Positions 49,701 through 64,000 of a DNA stretch of 64,000 bases are shown here, piece by piece. The notes beneath the pieces are model-generated. The model was given only the letters and a program-made list of their open reading frames with translations, was not told where the DNA came from and made no database searches. How positions within the stretch are numbered: position 1 is the first letter of the stretch; every line of letters starts with the position of its first letter. The DNA comes from Opisthocomus hoazin. Its lineage: Eukaryota; Chordata; Aves; Opisthocomiformes; Opisthocomidae. The translations under genes and the position numbers were made by a program. The stretch is taken from the NCBI RefSeq assembly GCF_030867145.1, contig NC_134415.1, forward strand, positions 75,173,300 to 75,237,299, read 5' to 3'.

Positions 49701-52700
49701 AGACATTTTTCAGATCTGTTGTGCTCCTGAAGTGATTATTCTAAATTCAGGCCACATATTACTAACTTTGAAACTAAGTTTATGTTAAAATGAAGGACAC
49801 AGGCACTTCTGTATTAGCAAGGCCGCTGTGTATTACAGTAAGTTAACGTGGTTGTCTTGAGTGACCTGGTTAAACAGCCAAGTGTATTTCGAGCTCCCTC
49901 CCTTTTATGCATTTTCAAACTCGAAACTTATCTATTACTTAGGAATTGCAGTTTGTGCTCACGATCCTGAAGTTTTTAGTGCTAAGCATTTGCTTTTGTA
50001 TTTCGTGCCAAAAGGGGGCAGCAGCTTCCTTCAAATCTGCAGCGTAACCCAGGCTTGGGGAGCGGGAACCTGTTGTTGCGGGGCTTGCTTGTGGTGGTGG
50101 TTGGTTGGTGGCTGTTTTTTTTTAATTAAAAAAAAATATAAAAAACCCTTATTCATTAGAACTATTTCTAATAACATGTACTTTTAAGATAACAAACATC
50201 CAGTCTAGTTCACGTCCTGTGGCAAGTACTTTGCAGGTGACACCTCTGAGGGTAAAATTGGCCCCCGTTTCTGTGCAGCATGCGTAGAAGCACACATCAA
50301 CGTGCACACTGACATGGATTCATGACTTGTTAAAGAATGCTTAAATATCCTCATCAATTGCTTTAAAAATGAATGCTCTGAGCTCCTACAAGCTCACACC
50401 CAAGCAATGAATTGTGGGCGGATGAAGTCTTTCCGAAAGAAGGGACCAAATGCACCGATAAAGCATGAAAGGAGGTATCGGGCAGGTTTGTAAAGGCTCT
50501 TGCCTGCACTTTGCCAGTGCCCTTCAGTCATGACATGCAACCAGCCTTGTCGCGTTCCTGGGTGCTTTGCTGGAGCAGGGGCTGCCCATGGTCACATCAG
50601 GCTGTGGTGAGGAGAAGTGAAGAAAAGGAGATGATGCTTACGTTTTGCTCTAGTCCCGTTTCAGAGAGCAGCTTCTCGGTCAGGGGAAAGAGGAAGGTCA
50701 GTTCACATTGACCCACCATTGTCTCTTCTCTGCTGCTGTTGGTTTCCAGCGACCACCAAAGGGTAGTGCAGTCTCCAAACCTTGTTTGCTGTTGTTAGCC
50801 AGGTGATCAGTGAACTCGTCAGCCAAATGTTCTGTGGCATAAAATATTTGTGTTCTTGATGCTGGTCCTTACACAGGGAAGTGATTGCACTATCAACGAG
50901 CGGAGGACAAGGTGTGAATTCATCTGTCAAAAATTTACCTGTTTAAATGAAATACATCCCCTAAAGGTGTATCTTTGTGAATACCATCTGCCAGGCATTT
51001 GTAAGACAGTAGAAAAGTTATTACAGCATTTTTACCAGAAGTGTGACTGGCTTTGTGTTGTGGGGTGTCAAAAATGACTTGTACTGCCTTTTATGACGGG
51101 ATGCTGAAAGCGCTTGGATATCTGTGGAAAAGGAGTTGCCTGAGCTGTCCACAGCCTTTCCACGTACAGCTCTGATGTTTCCATATAACAGACATGCTTT
51201 ATCCAGGTCACCTCACTCAAATTTTATAAAACTGTCTCCCAGAACAGACGGTGTCACTTAAGGATAAAAAGCTTAGCCACAGATGTGAAGAAAAGCTGCC
51301 TCTTCAAGTGAGGTCTGCTAGCACGTCGTACTCTGTATCACCTCTGACTTCTCTCCCTGCGTTACACGAGACTTTTCACAGGTTTGCAATTGGTGTTTTC
51401 AAAGGCCTTTACATTTTTCCGTGGGCTTGATTTGTTGCCACAGCTCTGGACAAGCGGCAGCATTGTATCCGTCTGGCTCGGTTTGCCCTTCTGTGAAAGA
51501 TGTGTAGAATACGTTTGTGAAGGCTGACGTTTCTAGTACATGCTCAAGGTGTTCAGTCGTTCAGACCAGAGGCTGGGTGGTGGCTGATGTAACTGATGTC
51601 TTTCTGCAGTCTTTTCCCCCCCTTCTTTTAGGGCAAGCATCACCATCTTCTCTGCTATCTGCCACTTCTCAGGGAGGAGCACTTCTGATAAGCTCCCTGT
51701 CACGGTTCAGGCTTCAGCCATTGCTGTGTTTCTGTACTGTTTGTGCTAAATGGTGCTTGGTGTTTCCTTTAAGCCCAGAATTTTGGCATTACTTTTTTGC
51801 CTGCCTTCTAGTAGGCAACATACATGTGTTTTTAAAGTCTGTTACTGTCTCTTGTTGTCTGATCTGGCTGAGAGAACGTCACAGGTTTTGAATAATTTGT
51901 TATGTTGCACATTTTCTCACTCCTTTTAGTAGCTCAGACTCATAGGAGGGAATGCTGGGTGTTCAGCAGTACTGTTCCTCTTCAGGTGAGTAGGTAATGC
52001 AGATCATTAAGGGAGCTTTCCCAACAAGGTCTGTTAAAAAATTCAGTATCTAGCCAAAATTATGGGTTCCTGAGGTCAGTTCAGGGTGGTTAATCAGGAC
52101 GCAAAAGCCTAAGTAACAGTACTATGTCATCTATGTTGGCTTATATTTCTTGCTATGCTGAAAAATGATGTTGTGCTTTAACTTAATCAAGTTGTCTCCT
52201 TCTTAGATATCTCTCTTTAATACTTGTGACTGCATAAGAATAAATGGGATGATAATCTCTTGGATGTCGCATGGCAGCTCAGTAGCTGTGTGGCCAGGGT
52301 CTGAATAAATGATGAATTAGCTCAGCCTAGGACAAGGGGTTACTGAATAACCTCTGCACAGTGTAGATGGCACATGTTTTTCAGGACTTGCAGACGCATA
52401 ATGTGACTCCAAGCCTAAACAAATATGGTGAAGTTTGAATGAAAAAGTCTCCAAATTCTCACGTCCAGACTATACAACGAGATAACACAGAAAGTCAGAT
52501 GCTAGGCGTCCTCCTTATCGTGGATAACATGAGTTTTCCCCAACTAAGGATGTCTTCCCTCTTGTCTTTATCTAGTTTAGAACACTTTATCTAGTTTAGA
52601 AATACTTTATCTGACCCCTTCTCGCGTGTCATTGACAGATGGTAGGACTGTACTGGGGGGCTTAAAATAAAAAAGCCCTCAGGGGAGTTTTCTATTTTAG

Positions 52701-53219
52701 GTTTGAAAGTGAGTGTGCAGAAATGGCACCTTCCCCTTAAGTAAGGATGTTCCTTGAAACTTATTCTGTCTTCAATAATTCATAGGCTTTGCTGCTGCTT
52801 CTTCATAACTTTGTTAGTCTTGCTAACCCCACACAGCTATGGCAGAGTAATTTTCAGTATAGTATCAACAACACTGATGAGTTTCAAATGAAACGATAAA
52901 TTCTGCTTTGATTTACCCCATGCTGTACTATCGCAGCGGAGGCTGGAGGTTGGTACAAGCTTATAGCATAACTGACATTGGAAAGAAAAAGGCAGTATAG
53001 AATTTTTAATATGGAAAATAATAAGGAAAAGAGGAATGCAACAACATAACCTTGTCATTCCTTGGGTCCGGGCTGATTACAGGCTAGGGGAGCCCTTAAG
53101 ACATCCACTCGCTGAGCAAACCTAACTTGGTTTTGGAGAGAGTGTGAACAGAATACTGATGGATTTCTACAAGGTTACATTTCGGTGGGTGCCTGACCCC
53201 GCAGGACTGGGCTCCCCAT
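46721..53219. other. GOPC-DCBLD1 intergenic region, left part
   Basis: No supported exon or RNA gene. A moderately GC-rich segment at about 48,220-48,600 gives overlapping open frames on both strands, including a His-rich one, but these have no family features. A 19-20 bp tandem repeat occurs at 52,566-52,612. Confidence 0.6.
52566..52612. repeat. 19-20 bp tandem repeat, 2.4 copies
   Basis: Unit CTTTATCTAGTTTAGAA(ca/ata), with copies at 52,566-52,584 and 52,585-52,604 and a partial third to 52,612. Nearly identical copies suggest a recent duplication. Confidence 0.85.
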
Positions 53220-53718
53220 CCAGTTCTGGGCTCCCCAGTTCAAGAAAGGTGATGAGCTACTGGAGAGAGTCCAGCGGAGGGCTACAAGGATGAGGAGGGG
53301 ACTGGAGCATCTCTCCTATGAGGAAAGGCTGAGGGAGCTGGGCTTGTTCAGCCTGAAGAAGAGAAGGCTGAGAGGGGACCTCATAAATGCTTATCAATAT
53401 CTCAAGGGTGGATGTCAGAAGGATGGGGCCAGACTATTTTCAGTGGTGCCCAGCGACAGGACAAGGGGCAATGGGGACAAACTGAAGCATAGGAAGTTCC
53501 AGCTGAAGATGAGGAAGAACTTCTTCGCTCTGAGGGTGACAGAGCCCTGGAACAGGCTGCCCAGGGAGGTTGTGGAGTCTCCTTCGCTGGAGATATTCAA
53601 GACCCGTCTGGACAAGGTCCTGTGCAGCCTGCTGTAGGTGACCCTGCTTTGGCAGGGGGGTTGGACTAGATGACCCACAGAGGTCCCTTCCAACCCCGAA
53701 CATTCTGTGATTCTGTGA
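53220..53718 (+). mobile_element. CR1 LINE 3' fragment
   Basis: Plus-strand CR1 tail: [20 protein letters not shown], then [30 protein letters not shown] and a final [10 protein letters not shown]-like end with stop, followed by the 3' UTR and CATTCTGTGATTCTGTGA. Its reading frame is intact over 115 codons, so it is relatively young. It is heavily 5'-truncated. Confidence 0.92.
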
Positions 53719-56662
53719 CTGCTGTGAGACCACCGACTCCTTTCTCAGATGTCGCAAAACTCTGTTCATTTCTTAGCTTTTTGTTACTCGCCATCCTGAA
53801 CAGAATTACAACACCCTGGAGAAAAATGACCGGCTTGCCTTCCCTTTGGCAAAAGCCAGGACACAGACACATAATTGCACTTCATTTAGTTTTTATTAAC
53901 TACCTCAGTGGTGAATGTATATGCATATTTGTGAAGGTGTTGCTGAAATGCCACAATCCTGGTCAAAGGAGATTAGTGTAACTTGGTGTAAACAGTGTAA
54001 TTTGTTATGGCAATAGAGCTTCCTTGCGGTGGTTTTTAGATCCCTCCGAAATAGCAAGCAAGTCCTCATGTCAGATGCTTGCCACCTGTATTACAGCGAT
54101 ACAAACCGGGGCTCGCTGGGGATGTCACGACAGAGCTGACCTGGGGGCTTCCCTTAACATTTCTCCCATCCAGCAGTGGGAGTAGGTCAGAGGCACGGGC
54201 TCTACCAGTTAGCGATACTGGTCACCTGGTTTGCTCTGTGTTGCAGATGCAGGTTGGACGACCTGAGCCCCGAAAGGCCTCTGGTGCCTTCCACAATGTC
54301 CTGCGTGGCCACACGACCATTTTCCTCTCGTGCAATGGAGAGGAGGCCTGGAGCAGCTCAGCTTCTGGTGATGTGTCCAGAGAGTCTGGCAACGATGGAG
54401 CGGCGCTGGGCAGGGTGCAGCAATCCTTGCCGTATGTCTCCATGGGACGGGAGTCTCCAGCACCATGGAAAAACAAATCACACATGCTTTAATGGTAGTG
54501 ATCCACCAGACAGGTAAGCACGGTTAGGTGTCTCCTCCTGTAACGGGACCTACAGCCTGACATGCCCATCCTGTGCAAGGAATAGGATGGGAATCCATTC
54601 CCTTCATGTGTCAGACACGGCTCCGCTAAAATCTGCCCACAGAGGAGAACTGCCAAATGGCAGTCGGTGGGAAAAACCTGAAGAAAGTCTGTATTAAAAA
54701 CTCAGTCTTCCTGGGGTTCCAACGTGCTTCTGATGGTTGGAATCCGACCTTATGGCTTCTTTTTAAATAACGAAGCAGAGACCCTTCATTTAAAAACACA
54801 CGGGTGTTAGGGACACTGCGTGACCGCTGCCGTGTTAGCTCGGTGCCTACAACGCTCCCCAGAGGCGGGGGATGCAGGCTGGCCTCGGTGCTTTTCCTGC
54901 CTTCCCATCCATGCAGAGACTGCTGTGGCCCTGAGCTGGTGGAACCCATCCTGTGGACAGTGCCCGGCGAGGGAGGTGAGGCCAAGTGCCCGGTCCAGAG
55001 GAGGATGGTAAACGAGAGCAGGTGATGCTGTAAGTGAATGGGGCATCAGCTGAGCTGGGGAAAGCCTAGTTCCAGTCTGCAAGTCAAGGACTAATTTTAA
55101 TCTGTTGCCTGTTGGATGTGAAGGTACTAAAGTAGCATTTAATATCCGATGTTAAAACTCTAGGAACTAAATGAAATAGGGAAGTACTCTCTAGAATCCC
55201 ACTCTATAGGAAAAAAAACGCGCTTCTGTATTGACCACTCGAAAGGTACTTGACAGAAGAAATAAGAATTCACAATCTATTTCTCAGTCTAAGGAGGGGA
55301 GAACAAAGAACATTTGTATTTTTGCTGTGGTGTCTCAGGAACTTTAGTTGTTGTTGTTTTCTATGGTGGGGTTTTTTTTGTTTGTTTTTTAAATACAAGG
55401 CAGCAGCTGGAAATGCACGCGAAGCTGTCATTTCCGGTTTTCAGTTGTAGGTAGCGTGCATCATCTTTTACACTTTCTTACCTCGAGAGCCACATTCTGC
55501 AGTTCCCTTGGTCGGAGACACGCGCAGTCGCGGCGCGTGACCCTGTCCCTGGCGAGGCCAGAGGCTTGCCATCAGCTGCGGCGGGGACAGGCAGGCCATT
55601 AGCGCTGCGATCAGTTAATATTTAACCTTCTTGTGAACTCTGGCTTGGTTTTACTGTTCCAGCCTACTGGGAGTGCCTGCTCAGGAGAGCAGTTTGGTAC
55701 GGAAACGCTGCTGAAAGCCTCCACCGACCAGAGGGTCAGACTCTGCTCTCGCACAAACTCCAGAGAGGTTGGAGGCAGACCCAGAGCTAGCGCAGCCCTT
55801 CCAAGCGCGTCAGTGTCTCAAAATGCGCTGACCTTCACTGGGGAAGGAGGTTTTTAGATGTGTGGTGTTTGATAAGGCTGCCTGTGTTCTACCTGGTGAG
55901 AGCAGGCTGATGCAGGCACGCTGGAGCCTGATGCATCAGTGTGTGAGAAGCCCGTCAGAGGATCAACCACTACCACTGGGAAGATGCAGGCAGTCCCCTT
56001 TCGTCCCCACACCAGGATTTAGTATCTCCACCACCATCAGGATAGAGAGACTGCACAGGTGGGAAGTTCCCTTGCCTGTCTGCTGCTAAGGTCACCAAAT
56101 ACTTCATCTTTCCCAGGCCAAGGCGGGGAAGCCCAAGGCTTCTCCTGTTGAAGCCATCACTCGGAGGCAAACCACGAGGCACCACGGCAGCGACCGGGAG
56201 CTGTGGGCCACCACAATGCTGCTGCGCTGCCTCCGCCCCAGCAGCACCAAGCCACTGCGCCACAGCGGGATGGAGATGTTTGGGGATTCATTTTAAGCCA
56301 TCTTTCTGCAGCTTTGCAGGGTTTTTCTGAGGGGGGTGTGGGGATGAAGGCAAGGTGCAAACTGAGACCCAGCTTTTCCTTCTTCCTTAGGCTACACCAT
56401 CAGATGGGCACCCTCTGCCTTCCCTCCGCCACACATCTCCAGCAGCGGGGCTGGGCGCAGGCATTTGTTCCTGGATGCTTCTTCTCGAGCGCTCCCGGGC
56501 AGCAAAGCCGGACTAAACGGGGCACTGACAGCAGCTTTTTTCAGCCTGTCACACTGGGACTGTGGACTGCGGCACCCGGCGCATCAGCAGGGCGTACGGA
56601 GCGGCTCTCTCTCACCCTGCGGGGTGTGCGTGGCGAGAGTGGGCGTGCGGCGATGACCAAGT
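53719..56662. other. GOPC-DCBLD1 intergenic region, right part
   Basis: Fairly GC-rich with many overlapping spurious frames. One segment at 54,247-54,513 is flanked by good splice-site sequences on the plus strand and is discussed as a possible exon. CpG-rich stretches are at 55,500-55,620 and 56,100-56,650. No known gene is recognisable. Confidence 0.55.
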
Positions 56663-56892
56663 CACAGAATCACAGAGTGGTAGGGGTTAGAAGGGACCTC
56701 TGGGGATCATCTAGTCCAACCCCCCTGCTGAAGCAGGGTCACCTACAGCAGGCTGCACAGGACCTTGTCCAGACGGGTCTTGAATATCTCCAGCGAAGGA
56801 GACTCCACAACCTCCCTGGGCAGCCTGTTCCAGGGCTCCATCACCCTCAGAGCGAAGAAGTTCTTCCTCATGTTCAGCTGGAACTTCCTATG
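56663..56892 (-). mobile_element. CR1 LINE 3' fragment
   Basis: About 230 bp of CR1 3' end on the minus strand, with the tail CACAGAATCACAGAG at its left edge and protein remnants [22 protein letters not shown] read right to left. It ends abruptly at about 56,892. It lies about 50 bp beyond a DCBLD1-strand poly(A) signal. Confidence 0.9.
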
Positions 56893-56944
56893 GAACCGAG
56901 TTAAGCAACAGGCCTGTGTGACTGATTTACAAATACCAGTGTTC

Positions 56945-56950
56945 TTTATT
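56945..56950 (-). terminator. DCBLD1: Candidate distal DCBLD1 polyadenylation signal
   Basis: AATAAA on the minus strand, 1.9 kb after the DCBLD1 stop, followed by a T/G-containing stretch. An ATTAAA at 58,006-58,011 is a nearer alternative. Confidence 0.4.
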
Positions 56951-57518
56951 TACAGGGACATGTAAACAACAGAAGGTAAACAACACCGCCCAGCCCGGTC
57001 TAACAAACAGGCTGCTGCTGTTTCACTTCAGGACCTGAGGTGTCTCAGACATTTCACAGAAACCGTATTGACAGCAAACATGGGAAGGCTGCGAGGTCGC
57101 CTCGGCTCGCTCCTCTCTGCCCGGGACTCGCGAGCATGGAGCAGCCGCCTGAGGGGCTGGGACCGCCGAGGCCACAAAACAAGGGTCTGCAAAGCACCCA
57201 CCAAGAGCCTGCCTGAAGGTCGGGTATGGCTGGAGCCAGCAGCACTGGTGAGGGGGGTCACTGCGACCAGTCTGTGCTCCGACGGCGCTTCCCACCCCAG
57301 GACCTGCAAGCACTGTGTGAACAGACCACCCATCTTTGCTGCTTCCTTGGCGGGTTATCCCCAATTCACAGCCAAGGAAACGGAGGGCCTTCCGACAGCG
57401 ACTTTCCCAGAGCACTGGTTTTACTGGTCTCGTTTCCCAACCTTGCGCTTTAAATATAGCACCGTTCATCCTTCCCAGCAGCATGTCGCTGCTCGACATT
57501 TTGGGACAAGCTTTCGAA

Positions 57519-57595
57519 TTACAGAATCACAGAATCACAGAATGGTAGGGGTTGGAAGGGACCTCTGTGGGTCATCTAGTTCAACCCCCCTGCCC
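57519..57595 (-). mobile_element. CR1 LINE tail fragment
   Basis: Only the last ~75 bp of CR1 (three CACAGAAT-type repeats plus the ATGGTAGGGGTTGG block), on the minus strand, probably inside the DCBLD1 3' UTR. Confidence 0.88.
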
Positions 57596-58833
57596 CCGGC
57601 GCTGCAGCGGGCGATTCCAGCCGCAGCCAGAAGGCGTTTCGCTTCAACGAGGCCTCTGCTGCAGGAGGAGGCAGCTACTGTGCAACACATTGCACCCATC
57701 CCCGCGCTTTGTCAAGTCTGCCCAAAACCAGGATTAAGGGTAACGTTAGCTGCAAAAGAAAAACTATTTGAAAACAACTGTCCTGATCTGCTGTCTTGCA
57801 AATTTAACTGCAACCAAGCAAGCCACGCACACGCCATGTTTTACTTGGTTGAAATATTTCAAATAGAAATATGTTACATTAAACTTGTAAGACAGAAAAA
57901 TGCCTAGTGGAGCGATGAAAAGTTCAGAAAGTTTGCTGCTTTGTGCCAAGAAACACATTTCCTTATAGTTTAGCAGCAAAAGCATCAGCTAGGGCTTGAA
58001 TGGGATTTAATTCTGAGCTGTAAATTCACATTTTGGTTCCACGCATGCTTCCTGGAAAAAACCCCAGACTGACAGGGGTTGGGTTTGTTGTTTGTGGGCT
58101 TGGTTTTTTTTTTCCTATTGCAGAGTGATCACCATGGCTTGAACCCAAAACTGGTTTCAGCCTTTCTACTTATTTCTAACACGAATAGCAAGTTAGACAG
58201 GCTCAGCTCATACACTAGACCAAATTCAAGCATGTAAGAATTGCTGCTAAAAAAAGCAGCCAGGAAGCTGGGTTTGAGCACAGTGTTTGAATGCTCAGCT
58301 GCCTTCTCTTGTGCACATTATTCTTCAAGTAGTTTTACTTTTTCTGCCCTCCCAGTAAGAACTACAGCGATGCCCTGTCTTCGGTTATCATAGGAGAGGA
58401 ACCACCACAACCGCAAGAGTCACCATTTACAGCTGCCAGTACAACAGCAGGTAAAATACAGACGGAGGAGGAGGCCTGTTTTTCTTAAACAGGCATTCCT
58501 GCAATCCTTTCAATCACCCAGGTGAAAAGGAAACTTAAGAAATTCTCCTTAAATAAAAGCTATGTACAAATTGCACACATTGCAAATGGAGCACTGAGAT
58601 CAGTTGCAGAAAATAAGATGTACAGTCTTCACCGATAACATCTCTCTTGCTATAAACAGTGATAAACAGCATATGCTTTCTTCAGATGTCAGAACCCAGC
58701 AAGACTGCAATATTATGTACACAGGGCTTGTTTGCCTTCTGCCTCCTGCGGCAGAGTCCCTCCAAACTCTGTTTTCGCTTCAGAAAGCTGTGCAGCGACG
58801 TTCCCGCGCACCGCGGCTCTCCCGCTCGGCAGA

Positions 58834-59351
58834 TCACAAGAGAGCTGTCATTGCTGTCTGGCTGATGGGTTTCAGGCAGTCTCTGGGCGTTGAGTAACCC
58901 TCGCTGCCCAGGGCGCCGGGCTGAGGTTTCTGGTAGTCCGTGCCGTAGCTCACGGAGGTCAGAACACCATTGGCTTTGGGTTTGTCGTAGTTTGCGACAC
59001 TCTGGGGTGTCTGATAGTCTCCGTTCCTGGTAGCGGTGTTACACGGACTCGGGAAGCTGCCGGCAGAAAGAGGGTGTTTCTGAGATGAAACGACAGGTAC
59101 GTTGTAGCCGTTTTCAGAGGGGAAATTATTTTCTCTCGCTGTGTGCCGCTCTATGATGGGGGTGGCGTACTCGGGCTCCTGGCTGGTCAGGGGCAGAGCG
59201 TATTCGTGCCGCTTAGCTCTGTGCGGACAGTGATAGTGAGTTTCGAACTCTGAACTCCCCCTTCTTCCCTCGTCTTTGGTGTCCATGGGTCGAAAAGTAG
59301 ATCCTTTCCGTGTTACCGTCCCAGTCCCGATCATGAGAGGCTGCTGATAAT
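58834..59351 (-). CDS. DCBLD1: DCBLD1 last coding exon (cytoplasmic tail)
   Basis: DCBLD1 is a single-pass membrane protein with extracellular CUB, LCCL and discoidin domains. This exon encodes its intracellular tail. It opens after the acceptor cttttag (59,352-59,353) with YQQPLMIGTGTVTRKGSTF, preceded by an Asp codon shared with the previous exon, and ends NQTAMTALL-like (SQTAMTALL) at the stop 58,834-58,836. About 172 residues are present, with eight YxxP motifs: YQQP, YALP, YATP, YNVP, YQTP, YDKP, YQKP and YSTP. In this family, phosphorylated YxxP motifs recruit CRK/CRKL SH2 domains. DCBLD2 is the main alternative, but the ending and the GOPC neighbourhood favour DCBLD1. Confidence 0.95.

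Positions 59352-64000
<4,649 letters not shown>

Larger units (their letters stand above)
56930..58833 (-). other. DCBLD1: Probable DCBLD1 3' untranslated region
   Basis: This stretch follows the DCBLD1 stop codon on the same strand and runs to AATAAA at 56,945. It includes a 77-bp CR1 tail at 57,519-57,595. A 279-codon open frame on the opposite strand (57,068-57,907) crosses the CR1 piece and has no family features. Extent is inferred from the signals only. Confidence 0.45.

Noticed and set aside
57068-57907. 279-codon plus-strand open frame
   Set aside because: It runs through a CR1 tail, has no family motif, and lies antisense to the probable DCBLD1 3' UTR.

Overview
This is vertebrate nuclear DNA, most likely from a bird. 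It has widely spaced intron-containing genes with standard splice sites, one CpG-island promoter, long AT-rich introns and no operons. At least six truncated CR1 LINE copies are present, most ending in the CACAGAAT-type 8-bp tail typical of sauropsid (especially avian) CR1. I cannot name the species. No prokaryotic, viral or CRISPR-like system is present.

Three protein-coding genes can be read. (1) Positions about 1,818-9,285, minus strand: nephrocan (NEPN), a secreted leucine-rich-repeat proteoglycan-family protein, with a TATA-box promoter, a signal-peptide exon and a large LRR exon. Its last exon is probably off the left edge. (2) Positions 18,416-43,455, plus strand: a complete eight-exon GOPC gene (Golgi-associated PDZ and coiled-coil protein, also called PIST, CAL or FIG). 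It starts in a CpG island and has a roughly 3.2-kb 3' UTR. The predicted protein is 453 aa. (3) From about 56,930 to beyond 64,000, minus strand: the last two coding exons and 3' UTR of DCBLD1, a single-pass CUB/LCCL/discoidin receptor-like protein. The order NEPN-GOPC-DCBLD1 and the relative orientations match the mammalian ROS1-DCBLD1-GOPC-NEPN neighbourhood (human 6q22), so this is an old syntenic block.

Layout: 1-1,817 is probable NEPN intron or downstream DNA. 1,818-9,318 is NEPN, with a 1.3-kb CR1 in its intron. 9,319-17,207 is the divergent NEPN/GOPC intergenic region with no recognisable gene. 17,208-17,850 is a CR1 abutting the GOPC CpG island. 18,416-46,720 is GOPC including its UTR, with another CR1 in intron 2. 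46,720-56,900 is the convergent GOPC/DCBLD1 intergenic region with CR1 fragments and one possible unassigned exon. 56,930-64,000 is the DCBLD1 3' end and introns.

The three genes are neighbours and not a pathway: an extracellular-matrix protein, a trans-Golgi trafficking adaptor and a cell-surface receptor. I found no undescribed multi-gene system. The points most worth a second look are the GC-type splice donor and missing terminal exon of NEPN, the CR1 next to the GOPC promoter, the Pumilio-type sites in the GOPC 3' UTR, and the CR1-containing DCBLD1 3' end.
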